Notes: a model not told the origin generated them from the letters alone. 64,000 bases of DNA from Cognatundibacterium curvum (GCF_014284235.1 NZ_JACOGD010000011.1:28490-92489); one strand, 5' to 3'; counted from the stretch's first letter, positions 46,232-55,979 are shown. Numbers and translations are program-made.

Positions 46232-47104
46232 ATGTGTAATGAACAAACCGCAGCAGCCATAGACGACGCATCGAATGCAGCGCAGTCAGCACAATCAGCA
46301 CAATCAGCCGCACCTGACTGGCGCGCAAGCATCGCGCCACAATGGCAGGCACATGGCGTAGAGCTGACGCAGAGTGAGGTCGTGATCGATACGCCGGATG
46401 GCAAGATGGATGCCTGCTTTGTGCATCCGGCTAAGGGCAGTCATCCGGTAGTGCTGCTGTGGCCGGACATCGCCGGTCTGCGTGAAGCGAAGCGCATCAT
46501 GGCAGCACGGCTGGCGGCAGCCGGTTATGCGGTGCTGGTGCTGAATCACTATTATCGCGATGCGCCAGCGCCGCTGTATGTGGAATTCAGCGACTGGCTG
46601 GCTGACCGCGATTCGGCCTGGCCACGGGTGGCAAGAATACGTCCGGCTGGTATCGCGGCGGATACGCAGGCGGCACTGGCTTTTCTGGATGGGCAGGCGG
46701 CGGTTGACCATAGCAAGAAAATCGCCAGCATCGGTTATTGTCTGGGGGCGGCGTTTGCGCTGCGTGCAGCAGCGGCAGCGCCTGAGCGCATCCAGGCTGC
46801 GGTCTCGTTTCACGGCGCGTTTTTGATTACCAATCTGGCCGATAGCCCGCACCGGCTGTTTGCGCAGATGGCGCCTGAAGTCAGCGTGTTGCTGGCGATA
46901 GGAGAGGACGATCATGTACAGCAGCCTGAACATCAGGCCATCCTGCAGCAGGCGGCGCAGGATGCGGGCAGGGCGGCACAGGTGACGGTGTTCCCGGCCC
47001 AGCATGGCTGGTGCGTGATCGATATGCCGCGTTACGACGCACAGCAGTCGGAACTCGCGTGGCAGCAAATGCTGGCCTGTTTTGCGCGGGGTGGGGTGGC
47101 CTGA
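46232..47104 (+). CDS. Dienelactone hydrolase family protein
   Basis: The start is placed at the ATG at 46232 (GGGAG five bases upstream), giving 290 residues. After an Ala/Ser/Gln-rich N-terminal stretch (about 10-25), the alpha/beta hydrolase fold has the nucleophile elbow IGYCLGAA (Cys in place of Ser, the dienelactone hydrolase signature), the GEDDHV Asp and a C-terminal AQHGWCV His. Substrate unknown. It follows the HxlR gene and precedes a strong terminator, so it may belong to the same quinone/electrophile response unit. Confidence 0.85.
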   Translation: MCNEQTAAAIDDASNAAQSAQSAQSAAPDWRASIAPQWQAHGVELTQSEVVIDTPDGKMDACFVHPAKGSHPVVLLWPDIAGLREAKRIMAARLAAAGYAVLVLNHYYRDAPAPLYVEFSDWLADRDSAWPRVARIRPAGIAADTQAALAFLDGQAAVDHSKKIASIGYCLGAAFALRAAAAAPERIQAAVSFHGAFLITNLADSPHRLFAQMAPEVSVLLAIGEDDHVQQPEHQAILQQAAQDAGRAAQVTVFPAQHGWCVIDMPRYDAQQSELAWQQMLACFARGGVA

Positions 47105-47142
47105 TTCTTGCCGATTAGTGATTGATCTCTGAAGCAGTAAGC

Positions 47143-47200
47143 TGCGGGTGGTGAGTCCGGTTCTGATTCTGAACCAGACTCACCACCCGCAAATTTTTTT
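47143..47200 (+). terminator. Strong rho-independent terminator after hydrolase gene
   Basis: A 21-bp stem with one mismatch (arms beginning TGCGGGTGGTGAGTC and ending GACTCACCACCCGCA, inner GGTTC/GAACC) is followed by A2 and T8. It separates the hydrolase from the valine operon leader. Confidence 0.95.
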
Positions 47201-47229
47201 CATCTATATTTTTTGGTGTTCCTTAAAAG

Positions 47230-47249
47230 TGACGTTTACGTAAACGTCA
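47230..47249. promoter_or_regulatory. 20-bp palindromic operator, LiuR-like, ahead of the valine operon
   Basis: TGACGTTTACGTAAACGTCA is a perfect 20-bp palindrome about 25 bases before the riboswitch. Its TTTACGTAAACGTCA part is the style of the MerR-family LiuR/BCAA-degradation operator as I remember it. The regulator gene is not in the window. Confidence 0.7.
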
Positions 47250-47271
47250 ATCGGTGTTATTGTTTTCTGCA

Positions 47272-47457
47272 TCAGGTGCTGCGCGTTCGTTCTGGATGCG
47301 ACAGTTAAACGGGAAAGCGGTGCGTCTTTACACAGACTATGCCGCTGCTGCCCCCGCAACGGTAAGTAAGTGTGGTTGTCACTCTGTGCCACTGGTCGAC
47401 AGACTGGGAAGGCGTGACAGCAAGTCTTACGAGCCCGGATACCGGCCTGATGATCTG
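47272..47457 (+). ncRNA. Cobalamin (B12) riboswitch
   Basis: All the conserved blocks of the cobalamin riboswitch occur in order on the + strand: AGGTGCT (47274), GGGAAAGCGGTGC, GCTGCCCCCGCAACGGTAA (about 47346-47364), GCCACTGG (47388-47395), TGGGAAGGCG (47405-47414) and the B12-box-like AGCCCGGATACCGGCC (47432-47447). Spacing matches the family. In Proteobacteria such elements repress cobalamin transport/synthesis genes or B12-independent isozymes. Here the next gene is mmsA, 288 bases downstream, with no B12-related gene between. Confidence 0.92.
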
Positions 47458-47744
47458 TAGCGAATCGCGGGTCGGCGATCAGGCTGCAACGGCATCATGG
47501 CGATGCGGTTGGCGTCTGCGTCTCACGCTGTTCTCTGAGGTCGCGGTCTGGCACGGTGGGTGCTGGCCGTGGCGCACAATTTTTTCCCTTGCTGCGCTTT
47601 CAGTCAGGTTACCGAGCAGTGTTGCTTCGTGTCGCTTCGTGTTCGCACACATCTGCGCACGTCTGTACACGTTTGCACATGCACCGGTGACTTTTTATCG
47701 CTAATTTCTGTGCCTCGCACAGTGACGATGTAAAGGAAGCTGAG
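47458..47744 (+). other. Leader between riboswitch and mmsA
   Basis: A 287-base leader. Around 47638-47690 it has degenerate repeats of the type CGCACACATCTG / CGCACGTCTG / TACACGTTTG, about ten bases each. No gene was recognised; a 13-codon frame starting at 47497 has no ribosome site. No clear expression-platform terminator with U-run was identified, although an AATTTTTT run occurs near 47578. Confidence 0.45.
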
Positions 47745-49301
47745 ATGACCCATCCTGCCATATCCCCTGTAAGTTCCGTAACTTCCGCTGCGCATTCCGG
47801 CAGCACCGTGCCGGCTATTCCGCTGTTGATTAATGGCGAATTCGTGCAATCGCGCAGTACAGAGTGGCGCGATATCGTTAATCCCGCCACGCAAGAAGTG
47901 CTGGCACGCGTGCCGTTTGCGACGCCGGAAGAAACCGATGCCGCGATCAATGCCGCGCATCAGGCCTTTCAGCACTGGCGCAAAACGCCTATCGGTGCGC
48001 GTGCGCGCATCTTCTTGCGCTATCAGCAACTGATACGCGACAACATGAAGCAACTGGCGGCGATGCTGACTGCGGAACAGGGCAAAACCCTGGCCGATGC
48101 CGAAGGCGATATTTTCCGCGGGCTGGAAGTGGTGGAACATGCAGCCAATATCGGCAATCTACAAATGGGTGAGTTGGCTAATAATGTCGCGAATGGCGTC
48201 GATACCTACACCTTGCTGCAGCCCATAGGCGTGTGTGCCGGGATTACACCATTTAATTTTCCGGCCATGATACCGCTCTGGATGTTCCCTATGGCTATCG
48301 CCTGCGGCAATACCTTCGTGCTGAAACCGTCTGAGCAAGACCCTATGGTGACCATGCGTCTGGTCGAACTGGCGCTGGAAGCCGGTGTGCCAGCCGGTGT
48401 GCTGAATGTGGTTCATGGCGGCGAGCAGGTGGTGAATGCCTTGTGTGATCATGCACACATCCGCGCACTGTCCTTTGTCGGTTCGGGCCGTGTCGGTCAG
48501 CATGTGTATCAGCGTGCCAGCCTGAATGGCAAACGCGTGCAATGCATGATGGCGGCTAAAAATCATGCGGTGGTGATGCCCGATGCAAATCGCGCCCAGA
48601 CCATTAACAGTCTGGTGGGCGCGGCGTTTGGTGCGGCTGGTCAGCGTTGTATGGCGGTCTCGGTGGCGGTACTGGTCGGTGCAGCGCGTGAATGGCTGCC
48701 GGATCTGATCGAAGTGGCGCGTACCCTCAAAGTCAGCGCCGGTACGGAGGCTGGTACCGATATCGGCCCCGTGATTTCACGCAGTGCAGCGGACCGCGTG
48801 GCGACCCTGATAGAGCGCGGTGTGCAGCAGGGTGCAAAGCTGGAACTGGATGGCCGCAAGCCGCAAGTGCCAGGCTATGAAAAGGGCAATTTCTTTGGCC
48901 CTACGCTGTTTTCCGGGGTGCGTCCCGGCATGGATATCTATGAACAGGAAATCTTCGGCCCGGTCTTATGCGTGATGGAAGCTGAGAATCTGGCGCAGGC
49001 TATCGCGCTGATCAATGCCAGCCCGTATGGTAACGGCACTGCGATTTTCACCCAGTCCGGCGCTGCGGCACGTCAGTTCCAGGAAGAAATCGATGTCGGT
49101 CAGGTTGGTATTAATGTGCCTATTCCGGTGCCGGTACCTTTGTTCTCGTTTACCGGTTCGCGCGGCTCCAAGCTCGGTGATCTGGGCCCTTATGGCAAGC
49201 AGGTCATCAGCTTTTATACCCAGACTAAAACCGTGACGCAGCGTTGGTTTGACGACAGTCAGGCTGGCGCTGGCGTCAACACCACCATCTCTTTGAAGTG
49301 A
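47745..49301 (+). CDS. mmsA: CoA-acylating methylmalonate-semialdehyde dehydrogenase
   Basis: A 518-residue aldehyde dehydrogenase of the MmsA/IolA group. The group-specific features are [50 protein letters not shown] (where other ALDHs have a Glu general base) and the catalytic Cys in [11 protein letters not shown]. It converts methylmalonate semialdehyde plus CoA and NAD+ to propionyl-CoA, the last step of valine degradation. AAGGAAG precedes the ATG. It heads a five-gene operon with an acyl-CoA dehydrogenase start 14 bases later. Its long leader contains a palindrome and a cobalamin riboswitch. Confidence 0.95.
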   Translation: MTHPAISPVSSVTSAAHSGSTVPAIPLLINGEFVQSRSTEWRDIVNPATQEVLARVPFATPEETDAAINAAHQAFQHWRKTPIGARARIFLRYQQLIRDNMKQLAAMLTAEQGKTLADAEGDIFRGLEVVEHAANIGNLQMGELANNVANGVDTYTLLQPIGVCAGITPFNFPAMIPLWMFPMAIACGNTFVLKPSEQDPMVTMRLVELALEAGVPAGVLNVVHGGEQVVNALCDHAHIRALSFVGSGRVGQHVYQRASLNGKRVQCMMAAKNHAVVMPDANRAQTINSLVGAAFGAAGQRCMAVSVAVLVGAAREWLPDLIEVARTLKVSAGTEAGTDIGPVISRSAADRVATLIERGVQQGAKLELDGRKPQVPGYEKGNFFGPTLFSGVRPGMDIYEQEIFGPVLCVMEAENLAQAIALINASPYGNGTAIFTQSGAAARQFQEEIDVGQVGINVPIPVPVPLFSFTGSRGSKLGDLGPYGKQVISFYTQTKTVTQRWFDDSQAGAGVNTTISLK

Positions 49302-49314
49302 ATGGGTGAGTGCG

Positions 49315-50475
49315 ATGAATTTCGATCTCAACCAGGAACAGCGCGCGTTTCAGGACGCGGCGCGCAGTTTCGCTGAATCAGAGTTGCAACCGCTGGCAGC
49401 ACTATGGGATGCGGACGGCTTTTTCCCGCGTGCCGTGATAGAAAAAGCCGGTGACATGGGCTTTTGCGGCCTGTATTCGCCCGAAAGTGCAGGCGGACTG
49501 GGCTTGTCACGACTCGATGCCAGCATCATTTTTGAAGAGCTGGCCGCAGCTGATCCATCCACCACCGCCTATCTGAGCATACACAATATGGCGACCTGGA
49601 TGCTGTGCAGCTGGGGCAGTCCGGCCATGCGCGAACGCTGGGCCAGCGCGCTGACTTCGGGTCGTCAACTGGCTTCGTATTGCCTGACCGAGCCGGGTGC
49701 GGGTTCCGATGCCGCCGCCCTGCGCACCAAGGCCAGCGCGGTCGATGGCGGCTATCGTATCAGCGGTTCTAAGGCATTTATCTCAGGTGCCGGTGTCTCC
49801 GATGTGCTGATCGTGATGGCACGCACCGGTGCGGCGGGTGCGGCCGGTATCTCGGCATTTGTGGTGCCAGCGGACAGTGCCGGTATCAGCTTTGGCCGTC
49901 TGGAAGAAAAACTGGGCTGGCATAGTCAACCTACGCGTGCGGTGTTTTTTGAAGATGTGTGGGTGCCGCAGGATCATTTGCTGGGTGAAGCCGGTCAAGG
50001 CTTTCGGCTCGCCATGCGCGGACTGGATGGCGGCCGTATCAATATCGCTGCCTGTTCCATTGGTGCCGCACAAGGTGCACTGAATGCAGCGCAAACTTAT
50101 GTGCGTGAACGGCGCCAGTTTGGTCATCTGCTGGCCGATTTTCAGTCTGTGCAATTCAAACTGGCGGATATGCTGACTGATCTGATTGCGGCACGTCAGT
50201 TAGTCCGTATGGCGGCGGTCAAACTCGATGAGCAGGCGGTGCATGCGACTGCCTATTGCGCCATGGCCAAGCGCTTCGCCACCGACGTTGGTTTTCAAGT
50301 CTGTGATGAAGCGATGCAGATTTGCGGTGGCAATGGCTATATCCGTGAATACCCGCTGGAACGCCTGATGCGCGATGCACGCGCCCACAAAATCGTGGAA
50401 GGCACCAATGAAATCATGCGCTCCATTATTGCGCGTCAATTCCTCAACACCCTGAGTACCGGAGAACTGCGATGA
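49315..50475 (+). CDS. Isobutyryl-CoA dehydrogenase (acyl-CoA dehydrogenase)
   Basis: A 386-residue FAD flavoprotein of the acyl-CoA dehydrogenase family; the ATG at 49315 is preferred to an upstream GTG at 49306. ACAD motifs include YCLTEPGAGSDAAALRTKA, the FAD-binding ERRQFG segment, CGGNGYIREYPLERLMRDA and catalytic Glu in KIVEGTNEIMR. The position between mmsA and an enoyl-CoA hydratase in a valine operon points to isobutyryl-CoA to methacrylyl-CoA. It overlaps the hydratase by four bases (ATGA). Confidence 0.9.
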   Translation: MNFDLNQEQRAFQDAARSFAESELQPLAALWDADGFFPRAVIEKAGDMGFCGLYSPESAGGLGLSRLDASIIFEELAAADPSTTAYLSIHNMATWMLCSWGSPAMRERWASALTSGRQLASYCLTEPGAGSDAAALRTKASAVDGGYRISGSKAFISGAGVSDVLIVMARTGAAGAAGISAFVVPADSAGISFGRLEEKLGWHSQPTRAVFFEDVWVPQDHLLGEAGQGFRLAMRGLDGGRINIAACSIGAAQGALNAAQTYVRERRQFGHLLADFQSVQFKLADMLTDLIAARQLVRMAAVKLDEQAVHATAYCAMAKRFATDVGFQVCDEAMQICGGNGYIREYPLERLMRDARAHKIVEGTNEIMRSIIARQFLNTLSTGELR

Positions 50476-51254
50476 ATCACTACCATAATCTGCAAGTCCA
50501 GCTTGAGCAGCATACTGCGCTGATCAGCTTGCACAATCCACCCGCAAACACCTTCACGCGTGAAGGCCTGATGGCATTGACCCAGCTGGTGCATGACCTG
50601 AATGCGCGACCTGAAATCACCAGCCTGATCCTGACCGGCAGCGGGCAAAAGTTTTTTTCTGCGGGCGCGGATTTGCAGACATTCGCATCTGGCGACAAAG
50701 CGCTGGCACGCGAAATGGCGCGCCGCTTTGGTGAGGCCTTTGAGGCATTGGCCGCTTTCCGCGGAGTGTCGATTGCGGCCATCAATGGCTATGCGATGGG
50801 CGGCGGGCTGGAGTGTGCGCTGGCCTGTGATATCCGTATCTCAGAAACCCAGTCCGTACTGGCCTTGCCGGAAGCTACGGTCGGTTTGCTGCCTTGCGCC
50901 GGTGGTACCCAGCATCTGAGCTGGCTGGTCGGTGAAGCCTGGGCCAAACGCCTGATCTTGCTGGGTGAACGCATCGATGCTGCGACTGCCCTGCGTATCG
51001 GTCTGGTGCAGGAAGTAGTGGACAGCGGCATGGCCGTTGAGCGTGCGCAGCAACTGGCGGCCCTGGCAGCCAAACAAAGTCCGCGCAGTCTGCGCACCTG
51101 CAAGCAATTGATACAGGGTGCACGCAGCCAGCCGGTGCAGCACATGCTGGTGCAGGAGCGTGAAGCCTTTGTCGATTTGTTTGATGGTCCCGATCAGGCC
51201 GAGGGTGTGCAGGCGTTTTTAGAAAAACGTCGGGCTAACTGGAGTTATCAATGA
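50472..51254 (+). CDS. Enoyl-CoA hydratase (methacrylyl-CoA hydratase)
   Basis: A 260-residue crotonase with the oxyanion-hole blocks FFSAGADLQTFASG and AINGYAMGGGLECALACDI and the PEATVGLLPCAGGTQ loop. In this operon it should hydrate methacrylyl-CoA to 3-hydroxyisobutyryl-CoA. It is translationally coupled to both neighbours (four-base overlaps at start and end). General short-chain enoyl-CoA hydratase activity is possible. Confidence 0.9.
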   Translation: MNHYHNLQVQLEQHTALISLHNPPANTFTREGLMALTQLVHDLNARPEITSLILTGSGQKFFSAGADLQTFASGDKALAREMARRFGEAFEALAAFRGVSIAAINGYAMGGGLECALACDIRISETQSVLALPEATVGLLPCAGGTQHLSWLVGEAWAKRLILLGERIDAATALRIGLVQEVVDSGMAVERAQQLAALAAKQSPRSLRTCKQLIQGARSQPVQHMLVQEREAFVDLFDGPDQAEGVQAFLEKRRANWSYQ

Positions 51255-52483
51255 TGGAGGCCAAGGTGATGGATGATAAGGCTATGGATGTCGTCTTGTT
51301 TGAAGAACGCGTGTGTGCCGATGGTAAACGGCTGGCGATTGCTACCCTGAATGTGCCTGCGACCTTAAACGCTTTATCGCTGCCTATGGTGCAGTTACTG
51401 ACTACGCGCCTGAAGCAATGGGCCAGTGATCCGCAGATCGCGCTGGTGTTGCTGCAAGCGAGTGGCGATAAAGCCTTTTGTGCGGGCGGCGATCTGCAGC
51501 AACTGTACCAGTCTATGCGCCGGCATCATGCCTCAGCTGCAGCGGGTGATAGCTGCGCGAATGCGTATGCGGCGGAGTTTTTTGCGAGTGAATACCAGCT
51601 CGATTATCTGATACACCGTTATCCCAAACCTGTGCTGTGCTGGGCGCATGGGGTGGTGATGGGCGGCGGTGTGGGCTTGATGATGGGCGCCAGCCATAAA
51701 GTGGTGACCGAAGCGACCCGCTTTGCGATGCCGGAAGCTGCGATAGGCTTGTTCCCGGATGTCGGTGGCTCCTGGATGCTGTCACGCCTGCCCGGCAAAA
51801 TTGGCTTGTTTCTGGCACTGACCGGCGCCCAGCTGCGCAGTGCCGACTGTCTGTATGCTGGCATCGCTGACTACGCAATTCCACATGCGAGCCGCGAGCA
51901 ACTGATCGCCGCTATCCTGCGCCAGGGCTGGAGTGATTCGGCAGCCGAGGCGGGTCAGCAATTGAGTCAGCTGCTGCACAGTGTCGCCATGCCGGAAGCC
52001 GTATTGGCCGGGCCTTTGCAGGAAGCCACTGCATTGATAGACCGTTTGTGCGAGGGCGAGAATTGGCAGCACATCGTGCAAAAACTACGCGATCACGCAT
52101 ACACTGACCCTTGGTTGCAGAAAGCCGCAGCCAGCCTGCATAAGGCAGCACCTTTGTCGCTGGCGCTGGCCTGGGAAGTGCAACGCCGTGCGGCCACCAT
52201 GTCGCTGGAACAGGTGTTTCAGATGGAATATGTGCTGGCTTTACGCTGTGCTGCACATAGCGATTTTGCAGAAGGGATTCGCGCTTTACTGATAGATAAA
52301 GACGGCAAGCCACAATGGCAGCCTGCCGATATGCAGCAACTGACGGCAGCTCAAATGGAGGCGCAAGTGGTGGCCATGTTTGCCGCGCCAGACTGGCCTC
52401 AGCATCCGCTACAAGACTTAGCCCGGCTCGGATTGCTGGAGCAGCACATTGAGCACATTAACCTGGAGGAGCAAGCAGCATGA
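51251..52483 (+). CDS. 3-hydroxyisobutyryl-CoA hydrolase
   Basis: A 410-residue crotonase-fold thioesterase of the HIBCH type, longer than simple hydratases because of a C-terminal helical extension. Motifs are AFCAGGDLQQLYQ, AHGVVMGGGVGLMMGASH and FAMPEAAIGLFPDVGGSW. It hydrolyses 3-hydroxyisobutyryl-CoA to free 3-hydroxyisobutyrate, which MmsB then oxidises. Overlaps with both neighbours (ATGA) keep the operon in one translational unit. A second ATG five codons in gives an alternative start. Confidence 0.92.
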   Translation: MMEAKVMDDKAMDVVLFEERVCADGKRLAIATLNVPATLNALSLPMVQLLTTRLKQWASDPQIALVLLQASGDKAFCAGGDLQQLYQSMRRHHASAAAGDSCANAYAAEFFASEYQLDYLIHRYPKPVLCWAHGVVMGGGVGLMMGASHKVVTEATRFAMPEAAIGLFPDVGGSWMLSRLPGKIGLFLALTGAQLRSADCLYAGIADYAIPHASREQLIAAILRQGWSDSAAEAGQQLSQLLHSVAMPEAVLAGPLQEATALIDRLCEGENWQHIVQKLRDHAYTDPWLQKAAASLHKAAPLSLALAWEVQRRAATMSLEQVFQMEYVLALRCAAHSDFAEGIRALLIDKDGKPQWQPADMQQLTAAQMEAQVVAMFAAPDWPQHPLQDLARLGLLEQHIEHINLEEQAA

Positions 52484-53385
52484 GTCAGATTGCATTTATC
52501 GGTTTAGGCAATATGGGGGCGCCGATGGCGCTGAATTTAATCAAGGCCGGGCATAGCCTCAGCGTGTATGACTTATCGGCCACAGCTATGGATAAGCTGG
52601 CCAGCGCTGGTGCGCGGTGTGCCAGTTCCGCCGCCGATGCGGTGGTTGAGGCGGAGGTGGTGATTTCCATGCTGCCTGCGAGCCGCCATGTCGAAGCCCT
52701 GTATTTTGGTGCCAAGAATAGCCCCGGCATACTGGGGCTGATCGCAGACGATGCGCTGGTTTTGGATTGCAGCACAATCGCGCCGCAGACTGCGATACAG
52801 CTGGCCAGCGCGGCGGCGGAGCGTGGCCTGAGTCTGCTCGATGCGCCGGTTTCGGGCGGTACTGCGGGTGCGGCGGCGGGCACGCTGACCTTCATGGTGG
52901 GGGGCTTGCTCAATGATCTGGAGCGCGCACGTCCGATATTGTCGGCAATGGGAAAAAACATTTTCCACGCTGGCAGCTATGGCGCAGGCCAGACTGCAAA
53001 AATCTGCAATAACATGTTGTTGGGCATACTGATGGCGGGTACCGCCGAGGCGCTGGCGCTGGGTGTGGCGAACGGGCTGGATGCGCATGTGCTGTCCGAT
53101 ATCATGCGTCAGAGTTCAGGCCGCAACTGGGCACTGGAATTGTATAACCCTTGTCCCGGTGTGATGGATAATGTGCCCGCATCACGCGGCTACAGCGGTG
53201 GTTTTGGGGTGGATCTGATGTTGAAGGATCTGGGTCTGGCTGCGGAATCAGCACGCACAGTCCAGGCCGCAGTGCCGCTGGGTGAGCTGGCGCGTAATCT
53301 GTATGCTTTACACAGTCAGCAAGGCGCAGGCGCTTTAGATTTTTCCAGCATTTACAGCTTGCTGGCGCCTAAGACTGGAGGCTGA
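52480..53385 (+). CDS. mmsB: 3-hydroxyisobutyrate dehydrogenase
   Basis: A 301-residue beta-hydroxyacid dehydrogenase. The N-terminal Rossmann start is IAFIGLGNMGAPMALNL; the substrate motif is DAPVSGGTAGAAAGTLTFM; catalytic Lys is in GAGQTAKICNNMLLG. It oxidises 3-hydroxyisobutyrate to methylmalonate semialdehyde, the MmsA substrate, closing the valine route encoded by this operon. Last gene before a hairpin terminator. Confidence 0.95.
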   Translation: MSQIAFIGLGNMGAPMALNLIKAGHSLSVYDLSATAMDKLASAGARCASSAADAVVEAEVVISMLPASRHVEALYFGAKNSPGILGLIADDALVLDCSTIAPQTAIQLASAAAERGLSLLDAPVSGGTAGAAAGTLTFMVGGLLNDLERARPILSAMGKNIFHAGSYGAGQTAKICNNMLLGILMAGTAEALALGVANGLDAHVLSDIMRQSSGRNWALELYNPCPGVMDNVPASRGYSGGFGVDLMLKDLGLAAESARTVQAAVPLGELARNLYALHSQQGAGALDFSSIYSLLAPKTGG

Positions 53386-53421
53386 GGACTGAAGCAGCCC
53401 ATCAGTTTGTTCATGTTGTAT

Positions 53422-53457
53422 GCACCTGAGTCCGCAAGCTTGCGGATACTCAGGTGC
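53422..53457. terminator. Hairpin between mmsB and metE
   Basis: GCACCTGAGT pairs with ACTCAGGTGC around the inner palindrome CCGCAAGCTTGCGG, followed after about 20 bases by CTTTTT. It separates two convergent genes. Confidence 0.8.
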
Positions 53458-53507
53458 TCAACTGTTCAGCTGCTCAGCTTTTTAAGTACAGATTATTTCA
53501 ACTGCAT

Positions 53508-55835
53508 TCAGACTGGCTGCGCCGCTGAATCCACCGTTGCGCTGGCTTGCTGATCCTGCTCAGCCTGTTCAGCCAGCAGCCTGAGCTGGCGTGCTGCTGC
53601 CACCATATTCGCGAGCGCCAGTTCGGTTTCCTGCCATTGGCGGGTTTTCAAACCGCAATCCGGATTCACCCATAAACGCGCATCGGGAATCACGCTGCGT
53701 GCCTTGCCCAATAAGCGTGCGATTTCTTCCGGTTTCGGTACCCGTGGTGAATGGATGTCATACACGCCGGGCCCTATATCGTTAGGGTAGGAAAAGCTGG
53801 AAAAGCCATCCAGTAACTCCATATCCGAACGCGAGGTTTCTATCGTAATCACGTCGGCATCCATCGCAGCGATCCAGGGCAGGATGTCGTTGAATTCGGA
53901 ATAGCACATGTGGGTATGAATCTGGGTGGTATCGCGCACTCCGGCCGCACACAGCTGGAAGGCCTGTACTGCCCAGTCCAGATAATGCGCCCAGTCTTGC
54001 TGGCGTAATGGCAGGCCTTCGCGGAATGCAGGTTCATCGATTTGTATCATGCCTATGCCTGCCTGTTCCAGATCGCAGACTTCGTCGCGTAAGGCCAGCG
54101 CGATCTGGCGCGCCGTGACTTCACGTGGCTGATCGTCACGTACGAAAGACCATTGCAGCATCGTCACCGGCCCGGTCAGCATGCCCTTCATCGGCTTGTC
54201 GGTCAGGCTTTGCGCATAGGCGCTCCAGCTTACCGTCATCGCTTCCGGACGATATACATCGCCATAAATAAATGGTGGCTTCACGCAGCGTGAACCATAA
54301 CTCTGTACCCAGCCAAAATCGGTAAAGCCATAACCCCACAGCTGTTCTCCGAAATACTCCACCATATCATTGCGTTCCGGTTCGCCGTGCACCAGCACAT
54401 CCAGCCCCAGTTCTTCCTGTTTGCTGACCACCAGGCTGATTTCTGCGCGCATTTTTTCCAGATAATCGAGATGACTGATCTCAGCACGCTTATAGGCGGC
54501 GCGGGTCTGGCGTATGGCTGGCGTTTGCGGGAAGGAGCCGATGGTAGTAGTCGGGAACAGCGGTAACTGCCATTTTTCTTGCTGGGCGCGGATACGTTCG
54601 CTGAAGCCGGAATGACGCTGGGTATCTTTGGCAGCAATCGCTTGCAGCCGCTTTTGTATCAGCGGATTGTGTATGCGCTTAGAACTCTGGCGTGACTGTA
54701 CCGCCTGATCGCTGGCCGCCAGTTGCTCTGCGACTGCTGCTTCACCTTGATCCAGTGCCAGTCTCAGGGTCTGGATTTCTGTGATTTTCTGATTCGCGAA
54801 AGCCAGCCAGTTTTTCAATTCGATATCGAGCCGGGTTTCGCTGTCCAGATCGACTGGCACATGCAGTAAAGAACAGCTGCTGCTGATCCAGCAACGCTCG
54901 CCCAGTGCTGCATGCACAGGCTGCAGCTTGTGCAGCACACTACGCAGATCAGTACGCCAGATATTGCGGCCATCGACTACGCCTAAAGACAAAACCTGCG
55001 GTGCAGGCCAGTTCGCCAGCACATCTGTTGTCAGCGTAGTGCCGCGCACCAGATCCAGATGCACACCGGCCACCGGCAGGCTTTGCAGTAAGTCCAGATG
55101 CTGACTCACATCGCCAAAATAGCTGGCCAGTAAAATCTTAGGTGCTTGCTGGCTCAATGCCTGATAGCAGGGCAGGAATTGCGCCAGATACGCGGCGTCC
55201 AGATCCAGTGACAGCACAGGTTCGTCGATCTGCACCCAGCTCACGCCTTGCTGTTGCAGGCGCTGCAGTATGCCTTGATAGGCGCTCAGCAATTGCGGCA
55301 GTAATTCCAGTGCATGTGACAGGCCGGATTTGACTTTGCCCAGTGCCAGCAGGCTCAGCGGTCCCAGCAACACCACCTTAGGCTGAAAACCTGCCGCCTG
55401 CGCCTGACTGACTTCGTCAAACAGCCAGTTGGTGCCGCCATCAAAGCGGGTGTGCTGGCTCCATTCCGGGACCAGATAATGGTAGTTGGTATCAAACCAT
55501 TTGGTCATTTCCATCGCAAACTGCTGGCTGTTACCGCGTGCCAGTTCGGAATACTGCTGCAGATTCAGACTGGCGGGATCGAAGCCAAAACGTTCCGGGA
55601 TCGCGCCGAGCAAAGCCAGGGTTTGTAGTACATGGTCGTAATACGCAAAATCACCGACTGTGACCAGATCCAGACCGGCATTCGCCTGGCTCTGCCAATG
55701 GCGCAAACGCAGGCTGGCGGCCAGTTCCTGCAATTGCTGTTCGTTGCTGTCGCCGCGCCAGAACGATTCCAGCGCAAACTTCAATTCTCTATGGGCGCCT
55801 ATGCGCGGGTAACCGGGGATATGAGCTAAGGACAT
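53508..55835 (-). CDS. metE: Cobalamin-independent methionine synthase MetE
   Basis: The start is placed at 55835 ([17 protein letters not shown] upstream), giving 775 residues, normal for MetE; a longer frame to 55886 lacks a ribosome site. Both barrels are present: N-terminal [21 protein letters not shown] and the C-terminal catalytic barrel with zinc ligands in [10 protein letters not shown] and NPDCGLKTR. It transfers a methyl group from 5-methyltetrahydropteroyl-triglutamate to homocysteine. In this orientation it has no cobalamin riboswitch upstream; control by the divergent MetR is the expected mode. Confidence 0.97.
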   Translation of the reverse strand: MSLAHIPGYPRIGAHRELKFALESFWRGDSNEQQLQELAASLRLRHWQSQANAGLDLVTVGDFAYYDHVLQTLALLGAIPERFGFDPASLNLQQYSELARGNSQQFAMEMTKWFDTNYHYLVPEWSQHTRFDGGTNWLFDEVSQAQAAGFQPKVVLLGPLSLLALGKVKSGLSHALELLPQLLSAYQGILQRLQQQGVSWVQIDEPVLSLDLDAAYLAQFLPCYQALSQQAPKILLASYFGDVSQHLDLLQSLPVAGVHLDLVRGTTLTTDVLANWPAPQVLSLGVVDGRNIWRTDLRSVLHKLQPVHAALGERCWISSSCSLLHVPVDLDSETRLDIELKNWLAFANQKITEIQTLRLALDQGEAAVAEQLAASDQAVQSRQSSKRIHNPLIQKRLQAIAAKDTQRHSGFSERIRAQQEKWQLPLFPTTTIGSFPQTPAIRQTRAAYKRAEISHLDYLEKMRAEISLVVSKQEELGLDVLVHGEPERNDMVEYFGEQLWGYGFTDFGWVQSYGSRCVKPPFIYGDVYRPEAMTVSWSAYAQSLTDKPMKGMLTGPVTMLQWSFVRDDQPREVTARQIALALRDEVCDLEQAGIGMIQIDEPAFREGLPLRQQDWAHYLDWAVQAFQLCAAGVRDTTQIHTHMCYSEFNDILPWIAAMDADVITIETSRSDMELLDGFSSFSYPNDIGPGVYDIHSPRVPKPEEIARLLGKARSVIPDARLWVNPDCGLKTRQWQETELALANMVAAARQLRLLAEQAEQDQQASATVDSAAQPV

Positions 55836-55964
55836 GATGGACTCCAGATAAAAGGGTGGTTGCAAACCTGAGGCTTTGCTGGGCAAGGCGCTTTGCAGGT
55901 TCCAGACTTGCCATTCTGTCTTTAGGTCGAGTATTATTCAAACGATAAAAATTTGTAATCATCA

Positions 55965-55977
55965 TGAAATTTACTCA
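55965..55977. promoter_or_regulatory. Candidate MetR box
   Basis: TGAAATTTACTCA approximates the MetR consensus TGAA-N5-TTCA with one change, just ahead of the metR start and within the metE/metR divergent region. Confidence 0.5.
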
Positions 55978-55979
55978 TA

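Noticed and set aside
47372..47704. Frame overlapping and following the riboswitch as a possible regulated gene
   Set aside because: It starts inside the conserved riboswitch core and the translation resembles no cobalamin-related protein.
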